A DNA stretch of 53,810 nucleotides from Bacteroidales bacterium (GCA_023228145.1 JALOBU010000019.1:1-53810), one strand, 5' to 3'; counted from the stretch's first letter, positions 18,993 to 28,708 are shown. The notes: generated from the letters alone by a model not told the origin. Translations and numbers: made by a program.

Positions 18993-20119
18993 TATTTGTT
19001 AGTTAACTTCCTTAGGGCGTTTCTAATATTAATTCCAACGCTAAAAAGTTGTTCATTATTCGGGTAATCTTTATACGTCTTATTTTTTCCATTGGAAATA
19101 ATGTTCTTTAACTCCTCAGGTGTTATGTCAAGTTTCTTGGCAATATATTGTATATCATCTTCGAGTTCCTGCGGACTGTAAATTTCCTTTTTCATTTCTT
19201 TCAGGGCTTGCTCACGTGTCATAAAACCCGAAACTATAAGGCTGGAAAGATGCGACCGGCGTTTATCATAACCGAATTTCGCTGGAAGAAAATGTGCCTG
19301 AAAAAATTTTGTAAATCTTGACTCATGATGCTTACCGCCATAATAACGCCACCCTAATTCATCACTCATAATTTTTATGGCTTTTTCTTTATCATAAGGC
19401 AGATAATTCAGCATTTTCAACACCCTCATTTTCTTAATAAAGGTAAAATAAACATATCTCTGAAAAAAAGTAACATGGGGGTATGTTTTCATTTTTTTAT
19501 TTCCGAAAGCTTTATATATTCCTTTTATCTGGCGATAGTCCAGCGCATTATAACCCCATGATACGGGCAGTATGGATTCTGTTGCAAAATTACTCCCGTT
19601 CAGGACATAACTCACATTATTTTTTACAGCAAATTTATAAAGTGCAGCAAATATGGCATGGTCCTGGGGGATATCCTGATTCGCCACATTTGACCTAAAA
19701 AATGCCAGCTGAAGGTCTTTCATCTCTTCCCAGTTCACTACATAGGTGTGAAGTTCCAGATTAAGGTACTTAACAATGTTTTCAATATTTTTTACTGCCA
19801 GTTCTGAGTTCCATCCGCAATCCACGTGCACCACAAGGGGTTTCAATCCATATTGAACAGCCTTATATGCAAGAAAGGAACTGTCAACGCCACCACTGAG
19901 CCCAATAATGCAATCATAATCATTCCCTTTGCGCTGTATTTTAATTTTATCAACAATTGCTTTAAGCTTTTTTTCACCTTCTTCGTTCGGAAACCAAAGG
20001 GTGCTTTTTTCCGCCAGCGCCCTGGTACAGTGATTACAATAACCATTTTCATCAAAAGTAATGTCCGGATCTGACGTATCCATGATACATCTTGAACAAA
20101 TCTGATATGCCCTCTGCAT
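18992..20119 (-). CDS. N-acetyl sugar amidotransferase (WbpG/PseA type)
   Basis: 375 residues with an N-terminal Cys pair set CSRC...CNHC (8, 11, 28, 31) and the PP-loop SGGVDS (75-80) of ATP pyrophosphatases. Family members turn an N-acetyl group on a nucleotide sugar into an acetamidino group, using ammonia. In Pseudomonas O-antigen loci WbpG works with HisH and HisF paralogues, and here the same three genes lie together (HisF 11 bases upstream). That supports an amidino sugar in the polysaccharide. The precise sugar is not determined. Confidence 0.92.
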   Translation of the reverse strand: MQRAYQICSRCIMDTSDPDITFDENGYCNHCTRALAEKSTLWFPNEEGEKKLKAIVDKIKIQRKGNDYDCIIGLSGGVDSSFLAYKAVQYGLKPLVVHVDCGWNSELAVKNIENIVKYLNLELHTYVVNWEEMKDLQLAFFRSNVANQDIPQDHAIFAALYKFAVKNNVSYVLNGSNFATESILPVSWGYNALDYRQIKGIYKAFGNKKMKTYPHVTFFQRYVYFTFIKKMRVLKMLNYLPYDKEKAIKIMSDELGWRYYGGKHHESRFTKFFQAHFLPAKFGYDKRRSHLSSLIVSGFMTREQALKEMKKEIYSPQELEDDIQYIAKKLDITPEELKNIISNGKNKTYKDYPNNEQLFSVGINIRNALRKLTNK

Positions 20120-20130
20120 ATTTTATATTA

Positions 20131-20895
20131 TTAATTATCAAAAATTGATTTAATTTCCTTTATTGCAGGATAAGATATTAATACCGCCCGTCTTTTTCCA
20201 TGAAAAACAAAAAAACTTCCTGCTGCTACAGCAGAAGCACCTCCATCATTCACAGTCTGTTTCATGTGTTCTACACTTCCCGCACCGCCTAATGCAATCA
20301 GTGGGATAGAAATACTTCCTGAAATCCTTTGAATTAGTTGTATGTCGTAACCCTGCATTGTGCCATCCATATCAATTGAGTTAACCAACAATTCCCCTGC
20401 GCCCATTTGCTCGGCAAGTCGGGCAAACTCCACAGGGTCTTTTCCCGTATTATCCTTCCCTCCATTGATATAAATACTGTATTTACCAAAAATATTCTTT
20501 TTAACATCTATCGAAACCACTATTGTAGAGCTTCCAAAAATATCAGCGGTTTTTTTAATAAACGAGGGTTCTTTTACAGCATATGAATTTATTGAAATCT
20601 TTTCTACACCACACTTGATTATCTCGCGAATATGTTCAATGCTATTGATCCCCCCCCCGAAACATAAAGGCATAAAACATTCGCTTGCAATATTTTTAAT
20701 GAGTTCAAAAGGAGGATTCTCATTTTTCCGGCTGGCGTCAATATCCAGAAAAATCAATTCATCCACTTCCTTTTCGTTGAAAATCCTTACAGCATTGATA
20801 GGGTCGCCGACATAGGTGGACTCTTTAAATTTCACTGTTTTGACAAGGCCTTTGTCTCTCAGTAACAATACTGGTATCACTCTGCTGATAATCAT
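20131..20895 (-). CDS. HisF-like ammonia-channel subunit of a sugar amidotransferase
   Basis: 254 residues, TIM barrel of the HisF family. The cyclase Asp at position 11 of true HisF (IPCLDV) is replaced: the sequence reads IPVLLLRD. Asp in the SIDVK block near 129 is kept. Loss of the first catalytic Asp, and the position between HisH and WbpG-like genes, argue that it does not make imidazole glycerol phosphate but conducts ammonia from HisH to the sugar amidotransferase. None of the other histidine genes is near. Confidence 0.88.
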   Translation of the reverse strand: MIISRVIPVLLLRDKGLVKTVKFKESTYVGDPINAVRIFNEKEVDELIFLDIDASRKNENPPFELIKNIASECFMPLCFGGGINSIEHIREIIKCGVEKISINSYAVKEPSFIKKTADIFGSSTIVVSIDVKKNIFGKYSIYINGGKDNTGKDPVEFARLAEQMGAGELLVNSIDMDGTMQGYDIQLIQRISGSISIPLIALGGAGSVEHMKQTVNDGGASAVAAGSFFVFHGKRRAVLISYPAIKEIKSIFDN

Positions 20896-20931
20896 TATCG
20901 TTTTGTGCTGATTATGCCTGTTTTCATTTTT

Positions 20932-21543
20932 TTAAAGGTTCGCAAAATTACGTAAAAGTCTCATACCATATTTATGACTTTTTTCAGGATGAAACTGAGT
21001 GCCAAAAATGTTTTCTTTTTCAAGCGACGAACAAAATTCAATACCATGGCTCGTCGTGGCCAGAATGTCGCTGTTGTCAACAGGCTCAATATAGTATGAA
21101 TGTACAAAATAGAATTTGGGGGTTTCATACATTTCCTTAAATAATATACTCTCCTTTTGCTGATTAACATAATTCCATCCCATATGCGGCACTTTTAAAT
21201 TAGAGTCTTCGGGGAATCTGAATCTTTTAGTTCTGCCTTTAATCCACGAAAAACCCTGTTCAATGCCTTCTTCGCTTGATGTGGTCAGCAGTTGCATACC
21301 AAGACATATTCCAAGCACCGGTACTTTCTGTTCAAGAACTTTGAAATTTAAAATATTTATCAGTTCCAGTTCCTGAAGGTTTTTCACTCCTGTATCATAT
21401 GATCCGACACCGGGGAGTATTAGCTTGGCTGCATCTTCAATTTTCTTTCTATCAGAGCTTATCTCTGCTTTTGCTCCTATTTTACGTAACATATTGAGTA
21501 TTGAACCCAGATTTCCGACTTTATAATCAACAATAATTATCAT
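20932..21543 (-). CDS. HisH-like glutaminase subunit of a sugar amidotransferase
   Basis: 203 residues from the ATG at 21543, chosen because the family begins IIIVDYKVGNLGS; the longer in-frame start at 21576 adds a hydrophobic non-family piece. Class I glutaminase motifs are present: the nucleophile in LGICLGMQ (Cys80) and FHPEKS near the C terminus (His, Glu). It would hydrolyse glutamine and pass ammonia to the HisF-like barrel encoded 36 bases downstream. Confidence 0.9.
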   Translation of the reverse strand: MIIIVDYKVGNLGSILNMLRKIGAKAEISSDRKKIEDAAKLILPGVGSYDTGVKNLQELELINILNFKVLEQKVPVLGICLGMQLLTTSSEEGIEQGFSWIKGRTKRFRFPEDSNLKVPHMGWNYVNQQKESILFKEMYETPKFYFVHSYYIEPVDNSDILATTSHGIEFCSSLEKENIFGTQFHPEKSHKYGMRLLRNFANL

Positions 21544-21579
21544 AATACCAATTAATAATATTAATGTTATACGCAACCA

Positions 21580-22890
21580 TTAAGTGCCTGACTTAATTAT
21601 TTTAGGGCCTTTTGCCAGTGAATACGATATGACTAGGTAGATTATATACATTACTGAATAAGAAACTGAATAACACCAGAGGCAAACTTTTACGCTGTTG
21701 AAATATATGCCTGCAAAAAACGAAGTCAGCGTTGTCAGAAAAAGACAAACTTGCCAAATCATGTCATAATACTGTTTTTCGGCAATAAAGAACATATAGC
21801 TCAAAGGGCTGGCAATAAGACGAAAAAAAAACAAAAGAGCCATGATTCTTGCAAATTCGCCTGCCAGTTCCCATTCTGCGCCAAAAATAATTCTGAAAAG
21901 TACGGGAGCAAAAATAAAAGTTATTAGTGTAGGTATAGATGAAGCTACGACAAGAGTTTTAAAAGTTTTTATATAAACACTTTTGCAATTTCCGTATTTT
22001 ATATAGTCGCTGCTGGCTCTTTGTTTAAATACATCCAGAACTGCCTTGCCGATAAGTGTTACCGGAGCATTCATTATCCTATCCATAAAAAAATAGTTCC
22101 CCAGAATGTTCGGCACGAAATATTTCCCCAAAGCTAAGATGGGGACCTGATTTGTAAACACATTAATAAGATCACCCGGCAATGAAAACATCGGGAAGTT
22201 TTTATACCTTTTAAATTGTTTAGTAACATTCTTCCATCTGATGTTTTTAATCAGCAAAAAATCATCTTTAAAAGTCCTGAATGCAAGAATAAAAGCTGCA
22301 CAAACACGCCCGGCAATTTCGCCCAGTATCAGCCCGAGTGATTTCATAAGAGCCGCGCCAAAGCCTATCTGGGCACCTGTCATTAAAGCATACTGCGAAA
22401 TACGGCTGACGGCAAGAGTTTTGTAATGGGCTTTGCGATTTTGCCAATAATTAAATGAACTGTAAACTCCTATTGTAAAAACTGATAATGGAATAAGAAA
22501 TAACCACGATGAGTTATCAATTTTTTTATTTGTTATGATTTCCAAAAAACTCATCCCAAAAAAAATCATGCTTAAAAACAGCAAGCAACTTATCAAAAAA
22601 GCAATTATCACACTCAATGCAACAATAGCCAGAGAATTGTTTTCATCTTTTGGCAAAATAATGGCGTACTCATAACGCAAAGTTGCGATACTCCCAAAAA
22701 TAGAAATAATGGACATATACGTTGCAAAAGAAGCGAAATCATCAGGGACAAAAATACGGGAGATAACCGGTGAAAAAAATAATGGAATTAGTTGGGCAAT
22801 TACTGTGCCTGTCATCAGGGTAAGAACATCCCTGATATAATCAGAGCGCGTTAGGAATGTTTTTATTTTGTTTTGTAAAGATTTAAACAT
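21580..22890 (-). CDS. Wzx-type polysaccharide flippase
   Basis: 436 residues from ATG 22890 (a GTG one codon earlier is also possible), with about twelve to fourteen hydrophobic segments across the whole length, typical of the MOP/Wzx superfamily. The N-terminal region PLFFSPVISRIFVPDDFASFATY matches the usual start of these flippases. It would move undecaprenyl-diphosphate-linked repeat units across the inner membrane. It overlaps the polymerase gene by 8 bases. Confidence 0.9.
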   Translation of the reverse strand: MFKSLQNKIKTFLTRSDYIRDVLTLMTGTVIAQLIPLFFSPVISRIFVPDDFASFATYMSIISIFGSIATLRYEYAIILPKDENNSLAIVALSVIIAFLISCLLFLSMIFFGMSFLEIITNKKIDNSSWLFLIPLSVFTIGVYSSFNYWQNRKAHYKTLAVSRISQYALMTGAQIGFGAALMKSLGLILGEIAGRVCAAFILAFRTFKDDFLLIKNIRWKNVTKQFKRYKNFPMFSLPGDLINVFTNQVPILALGKYFVPNILGNYFFMDRIMNAPVTLIGKAVLDVFKQRASSDYIKYGNCKSVYIKTFKTLVVASSIPTLITFIFAPVLFRIIFGAEWELAGEFARIMALLFFFRLIASPLSYMFFIAEKQYYDMIWQVCLFLTTLTSFFAGIYFNSVKVCLWCYSVSYSVMYIIYLVISYSLAKGPKIIKSGT

Positions 22891-24157
22891 CACAGCAGCT
22901 TGACTTTTTGTAATTCTTCATCATAAATTGTATCAAAAATATCAGTATAATAATACCACCATTCATCAGATTGGTAAGTATTCCAGTTGCTGAAAAGCCG
23001 TATAAAACGATGAATATAAGTCCAAAAAAACCCGGATTCATTTTTGCCTTTGTAACATAATTTAAAATTATAACAGCTATTAACAGGCTTGCCAGGACTC
23101 CGATGCTCCCATAATTCATAAAACCATCTCCAATAATGCCGCTTCCAGCATTATTTGCGGGATTTTTAAGGTATGCCCCCCCTATCACATACGAAGGCTG
23201 AATATCGTAAGGGTTATCTACAAAGTCTTTAAAAATACTGTGCGATAAATACATATGGTTGTTGTCGAAAAAGTCGAAATAAAAAATGTCCATCAATGGC
23301 GGATCCAAAATAGTCCTTCTGATAAGCATGTCTGCAATAAATGTATGTTCCGAATAAAAAAACAGATACAAACCAGTAATCATTAATAAAACAACTGCTG
23401 CCAAAAACATAAAAACTTTCTTGTAATAACTTTTAAATAAATAAAAAAACAAGATTACAAACAATGAAAAAAACAAAGATTTATGTGCCCCAGAGATCAT
23501 AAATATAAATAACAGAGCAACGATATTGATTGCAACAAGAGCGACATTTTTTCTGATTAACCCATATATAAGCAACACCGGAATAATAACTTTGCACAAC
23601 CAGAACACTGAATACCCGGAAAGAATATTATCAACAGCCCTTGCTTTCATACGACTTTCATAAATGTTTTCCATGAACAGGAGATTATAATCAAGGGAAG
23701 TTCCAAAAGTGCGTATGATGGGTATCAGTAAAATAAGCAGCAAAATTAATAGTATAACAATGCCTTGTTTTGTACTAATTTTTATTGTTTTCACATTGGT
23801 TCGATAAAAAGAAAGAAATAGAAAACCTAAATCAAATACAACAACAGAAATCAAAATCCTGATATCCGCATCCATTTTTGAAAATAAAACCAATGCAGGT
23901 ATAAGAAACATGAATTTGATAATCGAAGATGTGGCAAATACTATGGGTTTTAATGGTAGCAAAAGCATGACAACAATTAAAAAAACAAATACTACCAGGG
24001 AAAGATAAACATTAACAGGAGCACCAACCAATCTGAAACCCATGTATTCATACCTTAAAAAAATAAATTCTTTGTAAACTGCCAGTATAAACAGAAATAT
24101 TAAGGTTAATAAAATTGCGGTTCCGTATTTATATACCATGTTGGAGGTAAGTTGCAT
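22883..24157 (-). CDS. Wzy-like O-antigen polymerase
   Basis: 424 residues with about eleven to twelve predicted membrane segments and a longer polar loop around 265-340 (DPPLMDIFYFDFFDNNHMYLS region), as in oligosaccharide repeat-unit polymerases. No strong sequence signature exists for Wzy, so the call rests on topology, size and position next to wzx. A start at Met7 (24139) is also possible. A -7 box lies upstream at 24194-24201. Confidence 0.72.
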   Translation of the reverse strand: MQLTSNMVYKYGTAILLTLIFLFILAVYKEFIFLRYEYMGFRLVGAPVNVYLSLVVFVFLIVVMLLLPLKPIVFATSSIIKFMFLIPALVLFSKMDADIRILISVVVFDLGFLFLSFYRTNVKTIKISTKQGIVILLILLLILLIPIIRTFGTSLDYNLLFMENIYESRMKARAVDNILSGYSVFWLCKVIIPVLLIYGLIRKNVALVAINIVALLFIFMISGAHKSLFFSLFVILFFYLFKSYYKKVFMFLAAVVLLMITGLYLFFYSEHTFIADMLIRRTILDPPLMDIFYFDFFDNNHMYLSHSIFKDFVDNPYDIQPSYVIGGAYLKNPANNAGSGIIGDGFMNYGSIGVLASLLIAVIILNYVTKAKMNPGFFGLIFIVLYGFSATGILTNLMNGGIIILIFLIQFMMKNYKKSSCCDV

Positions 24158-24193
24158 GCAATCTTTATCTTGACAGTATTAATATAATATTTG

Positions 24194-24201
24194 CAAAAGT
24201 A
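24194..24201 (-). promoter_or_regulatory. candidate internal promoter before wzy
   Basis: The minus strand reads TACTTTTG, an exact TAnnTTTG match, about 37 bases before the wzy-like start, in the 119-base gap after the first aminotransferase gene. The -33 element is weak. Confidence 0.4.
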
Positions 24202-24276
24202 TAATTTTTCATATTATTCCATATGACTAAAATATTATGAGATATCTAATGCAGTATGAATTAATTGATTAACATT

Positions 24277-25452
24277 TCAAGCAAATTGTAGAAGGGTTTT
24301 GTAAAGTATTTCAGCTTGTTTTTCGGCTTCTGAAATGTCCATATAGTTAGTTTTCAATTGCATAATGCGCGGCTGAAGATACCCAGCTACAGGACAGAGT
24401 TCATTGTCATACCTTTGCCAAACACCCTTATAATGCTGTACTTCTTCTTTGAAAAAAGGCTCATTAAATGCGAGTTGCCATGCTCCATAAAACCCGTTTC
24501 CTCCATTTTTAATAAATGCATCCCTGAATTGAAACCACTGCATTTCTGGCACATTGCTCTTGAATACCATTGCATAAGTCCAATAGGTATGCTCTTTTTC
24601 TACACTAACAAGTTGAGGATAAATCATATCAGAATTTTTTACAGCATCATCATAAAAGGCTGCTGTTTTTTTACGTAAATCTATCAGTTCATCCATGCGC
24701 TGAACCTGGGCTAAAGCCACAGCTGCACATAATTCAGGCATTCTGTAATTAAAACCATAACTAAAATGGCGAAAATACTGAGGTGATTGTTTAAATGTTC
24801 CGGAATCTGAAATGTTGCTACCCATTCCCGTATCAAAACCCAAATTATGAAAACGGTGTGCTTTGCCCGCAAGTTCATCGTCATTAGTTGTCAATATGCC
24901 GCCTTCTCCCGCTGTGAGTTGTTTGCTGCTTCCAAAACTGTACACAGAAAAATGACCGTAATCGCCTGAAGATTTATCTTTATATTTTGCTTTTACACAT
25001 TGTGCATTGTCTTCGATGAGAAAAAGGTTATTTTTATTGCATACAGGTATAATTTCATCGTAATCGGATGGCAAACCATACAACGAAACACTAATTACAG
25101 CTTTCGTCTTTGGAGTTATTAATTTGCTGACAGAACCAGCATCTATGGTAAAAGTGTCAGGCTTAACATCAGCAAAAACAGGTATTGAGCTATTACATAA
25201 AACAGCCATGGCAGGGCTTGACATGCTCAATGCAGGAAGTACCACCTCATCGCCGGGTTCCACCCCGCAAGCAGCCAGAGCCGTATGAATTGCAGAAGTG
25301 CAGTTGCTATGGGTAATAGCATGCTTCACTCCTTTTATACTGGCAAATTCCTTTTCAAGCCTCGTGGTAAAAATACTCTTCTTTGACAATGAAAATTCAT
25401 TGCTAAGAACTTCATCCACATACTTTTTTTCCAATGCCGTTATTCTTTTCAT
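24277..25452 (-). CDS. DegT/DnrJ/EryC1/StrS sugar aminotransferase
   Basis: 391 residues. PLP lysine in VYSFGSSKQLTAGEGG (Lys177), with PALSMSSPAMA (73-83) and IEDNAQCVKAKY (146-157) blocks. It would transaminate a nucleotide-linked keto sugar, giving an amino sugar for the repeat unit. It is the first gene of the leftward polysaccharide operon, directly behind a good promoter. It is clearly a different subfamily from the DegT protein at 6586-7695, so at least two amino sugars, or two positions, are likely. Confidence 0.92.
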   Translation of the reverse strand: MKRITALEKKYVDEVLSNEFSLSKKSIFTTRLEKEFASIKGVKHAITHSNCTSAIHTALAACGVEPGDEVVLPALSMSSPAMAVLCNSSIPVFADVKPDTFTIDAGSVSKLITPKTKAVISVSLYGLPSDYDEIIPVCNKNNLFLIEDNAQCVKAKYKDKSSGDYGHFSVYSFGSSKQLTAGEGGILTTNDDELAGKAHRFHNLGFDTGMGSNISDSGTFKQSPQYFRHFSYGFNYRMPELCAAVALAQVQRMDELIDLRKKTAAFYDDAVKNSDMIYPQLVSVEKEHTYWTYAMVFKSNVPEMQWFQFRDAFIKNGGNGFYGAWQLAFNEPFFKEEVQHYKGVWQRYDNELCPVAGYLQPRIMQLKTNYMDISEAEKQAEILYKTLLQFA

Positions 25453-25476
25453 AAAAGTTTCCCGTACTTATGATTG

Positions 25477-25511
25477 CAAATGTAATAAATTATGATTTTC
25501 TTTGAATTCAA
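25477..25511 (-). promoter_or_regulatory. main promoter of the leftward polysaccharide operon
   Basis: On the minus strand TTG (25509-25511) and TACATTTG (25477-25484) are separated by the distance expected for Bacteroidota -33 and -7 elements (27 bases between starts). Transcription would begin about 18 bases before the first aminotransferase ATG. The element sits in the short divergent gap with the shikimate kinase gene. Confidence 0.65.
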
Positions 25512-25521
25512 AAACAAAAAG

Positions 25522-26049
25522 ATGAAAATCTTCCTTATCGGTTTTATGGGTTCGGGAAAAACTGTTACTGGCCGTCTGCTGGCAGATAAGCTTACATACA
25601 ATTTTTACGACACGGATGAAATGCTGGAAAAGCAATTCCTTTGCAGCATATATGATTGCTTTGATAAATACGGAGAAGATACTTTTCGCAAAGCTGAACA
25701 CAAACTGCTGCTTCAACTTATTGCAAGCAACGAAAATGCAGTTATAGCCTGCGGAGGCGGTTTGGCTTGCCACCAAAATAACATGGGGATCATGAACCGT
25801 AAAGGAATTACTGTGTATTTAAAATATAGCCAAAATATATTGTACAAACGGATTGAAAACACAAAACATATCCGCCCCCTCCTGACAAAGCAGAGTGATT
25901 TAAAAGTTTTTGTCAGTAATTTACTTTCAGAACGCAGTAAATACTACGAAAAAGCAAAATATGTAATTGAAGCAGGAGAAAATGAAACAGTAGATGAAAT
26001 CGTAAAAAAAATATTGAAACGCATGAAAGGGAATTTTGATGGAGAATAA
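25522..26049 (+). CDS. aroK: shikimate kinase
   Basis: 175 residues from ATG 25522, chosen because the family starts at KIFLIGFMGSGKT; an in-frame ATG at 25492 would add ten unlike residues. The Walker A motif GFMGSGKT, the DTDE block (substrate and Mg2+), GEDTFRKAE and the CGGG lid-side motif are all present. The enzyme phosphorylates shikimate in aromatic amino acid synthesis. Its 3' end overlaps the next gene by 11 bases. Confidence 0.93.
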   Translation: MKIFLIGFMGSGKTVTGRLLADKLTYNFYDTDEMLEKQFLCSIYDCFDKYGEDTFRKAEHKLLLQLIASNENAVIACGGGLACHQNNMGIMNRKGITVYLKYSQNILYKRIENTKHIRPLLTKQSDLKVFVSNLLSERSKYYEKAKYVIEAGENETVDEIVKKILKRMKGNFDGE

Positions 26050-26716
26050 AACGAAAGCCTTACTGATTGGAGCGAGCGGGCTGACCGGAAGCCACTGCCT
26101 GAATTTGCTGCTGGAGGATAATTACTTTCAGGAAGTGGAAATATGGTGCAGGAAACCTACAGGCGTTAAACATAAAAAACTTACTGAAACCATCATAAAT
26201 TTTGAAAAACTATCCGATATTAATATAAATGCTCAGCTTGTTTTCTGTTGTTTGGGTACTACAATAAAAAAGGCCGGGACTAAAGAAAATTTCTTTAAAA
26301 CAGACCACGATTATGTTATTGACTTAGCAAAAAATACCCGGCAAAAAGCTGCCGAAAAATTCATTTACATTTCATCAATCGGGGCCAACGCCAAATCGTC
26401 TAACTTTTATCTCAAAACCAAAGGACAGGTTGAGAAAGACCTGAAAACGGTTTTTACTGAAGGCTTATTTATTTTACGCCCCTCTATGCTGATGGGAAAA
26501 AGAAAAGAATTCCGTTTTGGTGAATCCATCGGTAAAGCTGTGATGTCAGTTTTAAAGTATTTCATGTTGAGGGAGTTGAATAAATACCGCGGCATAAATG
26601 CAAAAAATGTCGCTGAAGCAATGTTGATACTTTCAAAAAAAGAAGCTAAAGGAATAAGCATCATGGAATCAGATGAGATAATGAAATTAGTTCATCAAAA
26701 CAAAGATAAAATATGA
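26039..26716 (+). CDS. NAD(P)-binding Rossmann protein, HTATIP2/SDR-like
   Basis: 225 residues from ATG 26039. N-terminal dinucleotide-binding motif LIGASGLTGSHCLNLLL, then FCCLGTTIKKAG, FIYISSIGANAKSSNFYLKTKGQVE (with the Tyr/Lys region typical of extended SDR-like oxidoreductases) and ILRPSMLMGKRKE. The family is often called NAD-dependent epimerase/dehydratase or semialdehyde-dehydrogenase-like. The substrate is unknown. Translational overlap with aroK suggests co-expression. Confidence 0.8.
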   Translation: MENKTKALLIGASGLTGSHCLNLLLEDNYFQEVEIWCRKPTGVKHKKLTETIINFEKLSDININAQLVFCCLGTTIKKAGTKENFFKTDHDYVIDLAKNTRQKAAEKFIYISSIGANAKSSNFYLKTKGQVEKDLKTVFTEGLFILRPSMLMGKRKEFRFGESIGKAVMSVLKYFMLRELNKYRGINAKNVAEAMLILSKKEAKGISIMESDEIMKLVHQNKDKI

Positions 26717-26758
26717 CAATATGATACCCTGTTAATCAAAACTTGTTATTAACACGAT

Positions 26759-27253
26759 ATGAAAAAAATATTTCTTTTATATGTTTCACTGTTCTTGGAA
26801 ATTACTTTTATAAGCACTCATACTTTCGCATAACATCATGACGACGATAAAATCAATGCAGTAAAACAGAAGCAATGGATTAAGGGAACAGCTAAGAAAA
26901 TGAAAAAATTTATACCTGACAATACAACAAAAATTATTTTGCCTGAGATTGACGAATATGAAGAATATTTCAGAATTTCGTACCGTCTAAATACAAAAGG
27001 GTGTATAAATTTCGGAGATAACTCATGGATTTTCATGGAATCTAATTCAAGCCATATCAATACGTCTTTTGGTGATAATACTCTGGCAATGGATAATCAA
27101 AAAATAAATTTTACTAACAAAGGCCATGTATGCGGAGGTATCATATATTTTCAATGTCTGAAAAAAAAGGAAATAAAAAATACGGCTGATTTTTTTACCA
27201 ATTTCACTAGCGATATTGACTCTGTCAGATGGAAAGCTGTTAAAATAAAATAG
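26759..27253 (+). pseudogene. exported protein of unknown function with in-frame stop
   Basis: The frame opens with a clear signal peptide (KKIFLLYVSLFLEITF, then THTFA) and meets TAA at 26831-26833 exactly at the expected cleavage region, then continues open for 140 codons to 27253. CAA to TAA would account for it. The remaining protein (KMKKFIPDNTTKIILPEI...) is not recognised; it contains two Cys-containing patches. It may be a recent pseudogene or a sequencing error. Restart at the ATG at 26900 would give a protein without a signal peptide. Confidence 0.6.
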
Positions 27254-27274
27254 TTAAAAAGGCGCTACACACTT

Positions 27275-28708
27275 ATGAAAGATAAACTTCGGCAAAAGAT
27301 AAGGGGCTTATTCCGCAACCATTTCGGAGAAACACCTGCACAAATTATAACCTTGACGGCTTCTGGCTCAAACAGGCAATACTTCAGGGTATCTTCTTCC
27401 AAACATACAGCAATAGCTGCCTTTAACGAAGATACAAGGGAAAACAAAGCTTTTTGTGAATTTACTGCCGCCTTTAAAAAGGCAGGGCTGAATGTGCCTA
27501 AAGTGTTGCTGCGAAGTACAGAATATGATTGCTATCTTTTAAAAGATCTGGGAGATGAAACACTCTTTTCATACCTTGAAAAAAATCGCAAGCAAGGCTT
27601 TGACGAAACTGTTATTTTTATTTATCAGCAGGTTTTGAAACAATTACTCCGTTTCCAGATTGATGCTGCTGCAACACTTGATTATTCATTATGTTACCCG
27701 CGTGCCTCCTTCGACAGGCAATCCATGATGTGGGACATGAATTATTTCAAGTATTATTTTCTGAAACTCGCCAATATCCCTTTTAATGAACAAAAGCTGG
27801 AAGACGACTTTAATCTTTTTGCTGATTTCCTGTTACAAGCCCATAATGAATATTTTATGTACCGCGATTTCCAGTCGCGCAACATCATGCTTCATAAAGA
27901 GAAGCTATTTTTTATTGATTATCAGGGAGGCAGAAAAGGTGCGCTGCAGTATGATGTTGCTTCGCTGCTTTATGATGCCAAAGCAGATATCCCTCAAAAA
28001 GCTAGAGAAAATTTGCTGGATTTTTACATTGAAGAGTTGAAGAAAAAAATTAGTATAGATGAGCAAAAATTCCGTGAATATTTTTACGGATTTGTGCTGA
28101 TTCGTATCATGCAGGCAATGGGAGCATACGGGTTTCGTGGATATTACGAAAAAAAAGCACATTTTCTCAAAAGCATTCCCTATGCAGTAGAAAACCTGAA
28201 ATGGCTCATCAATAATAGCGAATTACCTGTCAAACTTCCGGCACTGATGAATGTGTTTACTGGCATCATCGGCTCTGAAAAACTTAATGCATACAAAGCA
28301 GGCAAAACAGATGTTCTTACCGTTCAGGTTACAAGCTTCTCATATAAATCCGGGTACCCCGCCGATATCAGCGGTAACGGCGGAGGTTTTGTGTTCGACT
28401 GCCGCGCTCTGCCTAACCCCGGAAGGTATGAAGAATTAAAAGAACTTACAGGCAATGACAAAGCTGTGATAACTTATCTGGAACAGAAGCCCGAAATTGA
28501 ATCCTTCTTTGAATTTACCAGACTTGTAGTATGCCAGTCGGTGGAGAATTATCTCTCGAGGGGCTTTACATCACTTACTGTAAGTTACGGATGCACCGGC
28601 GGGCAACACCGTTCGGTTTACTTTGCCGAACGCCTTGCGAAATACCTCAAAGACAACTACCCGCTTGAAGTTGTTTTGAAACACAACGCACAAATCACAG
28701 GAACATGA
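27275..28708 (+). CDS. AmgK-like sugar kinase fused to a RapZ C-terminal domain
   Basis: 477 residues with two parts. Residues about 1-320 are an aminoglycoside-phosphotransferase-type kinase with YRDFQSRNIML (Asp198, Asn203) and FIDYQGG (Asp215), followed by YDVASLLYDA, close to AmgK, which phosphorylates N-acetylmuramic acid or GlcNAc at the anomeric carbon. Residues about 347-475 match the C-terminal domain of RapZ, including VFDCRALPNP and GCTGGQHRS (439-447); the Walker A NTPase domain of RapZ is absent. It overlaps the MurU-like gene by 4 bases, which supports an AmgK-MurU cell-wall recycling pair. The RapZ domain might sense GlcN-6-P or a related amino sugar; this is inference. Confidence 0.85.
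   Translation: MKDKLRQKIRGLFRNHFGETPAQIITLTASGSNRQYFRVSSSKHTAIAAFNEDTRENKAFCEFTAAFKKAGLNVPKVLLRSTEYDCYLLKDLGDETLFSYLEKNRKQGFDETVIFIYQQVLKQLLRFQIDAAATLDYSLCYPRASFDRQSMMWDMNYFKYYFLKLANIPFNEQKLEDDFNLFADFLLQAHNEYFMYRDFQSRNIMLHKEKLFFIDYQGGRKGALQYDVASLLYDAKADIPQKARENLLDFYIEELKKKISIDEQKFREYFYGFVLIRIMQAMGAYGFRGYYEKKAHFLKSIPYAVENLKWLINNSELPVKLPALMNVFTGIIGSEKLNAYKAGKTDVLTVQVTSFSYKSGYPADISGNGGGFVFDCRALPNPGRYEELKELTGNDKAVITYLEQKPEIESFFEFTRLVVCQSVENYLSRGFTSLTVSYGCTGGQHRSVYFAERLAKYLKDNYPLEVVLKHNAQITGT

Noticed and set aside
20131..21543. Histidine biosynthesis genes
   Set aside because: The HisF-like protein lacks a cyclase Asp, no other his gene is present and a WbpG-like gene follows, so a sugar amidotransfer role is preferred.
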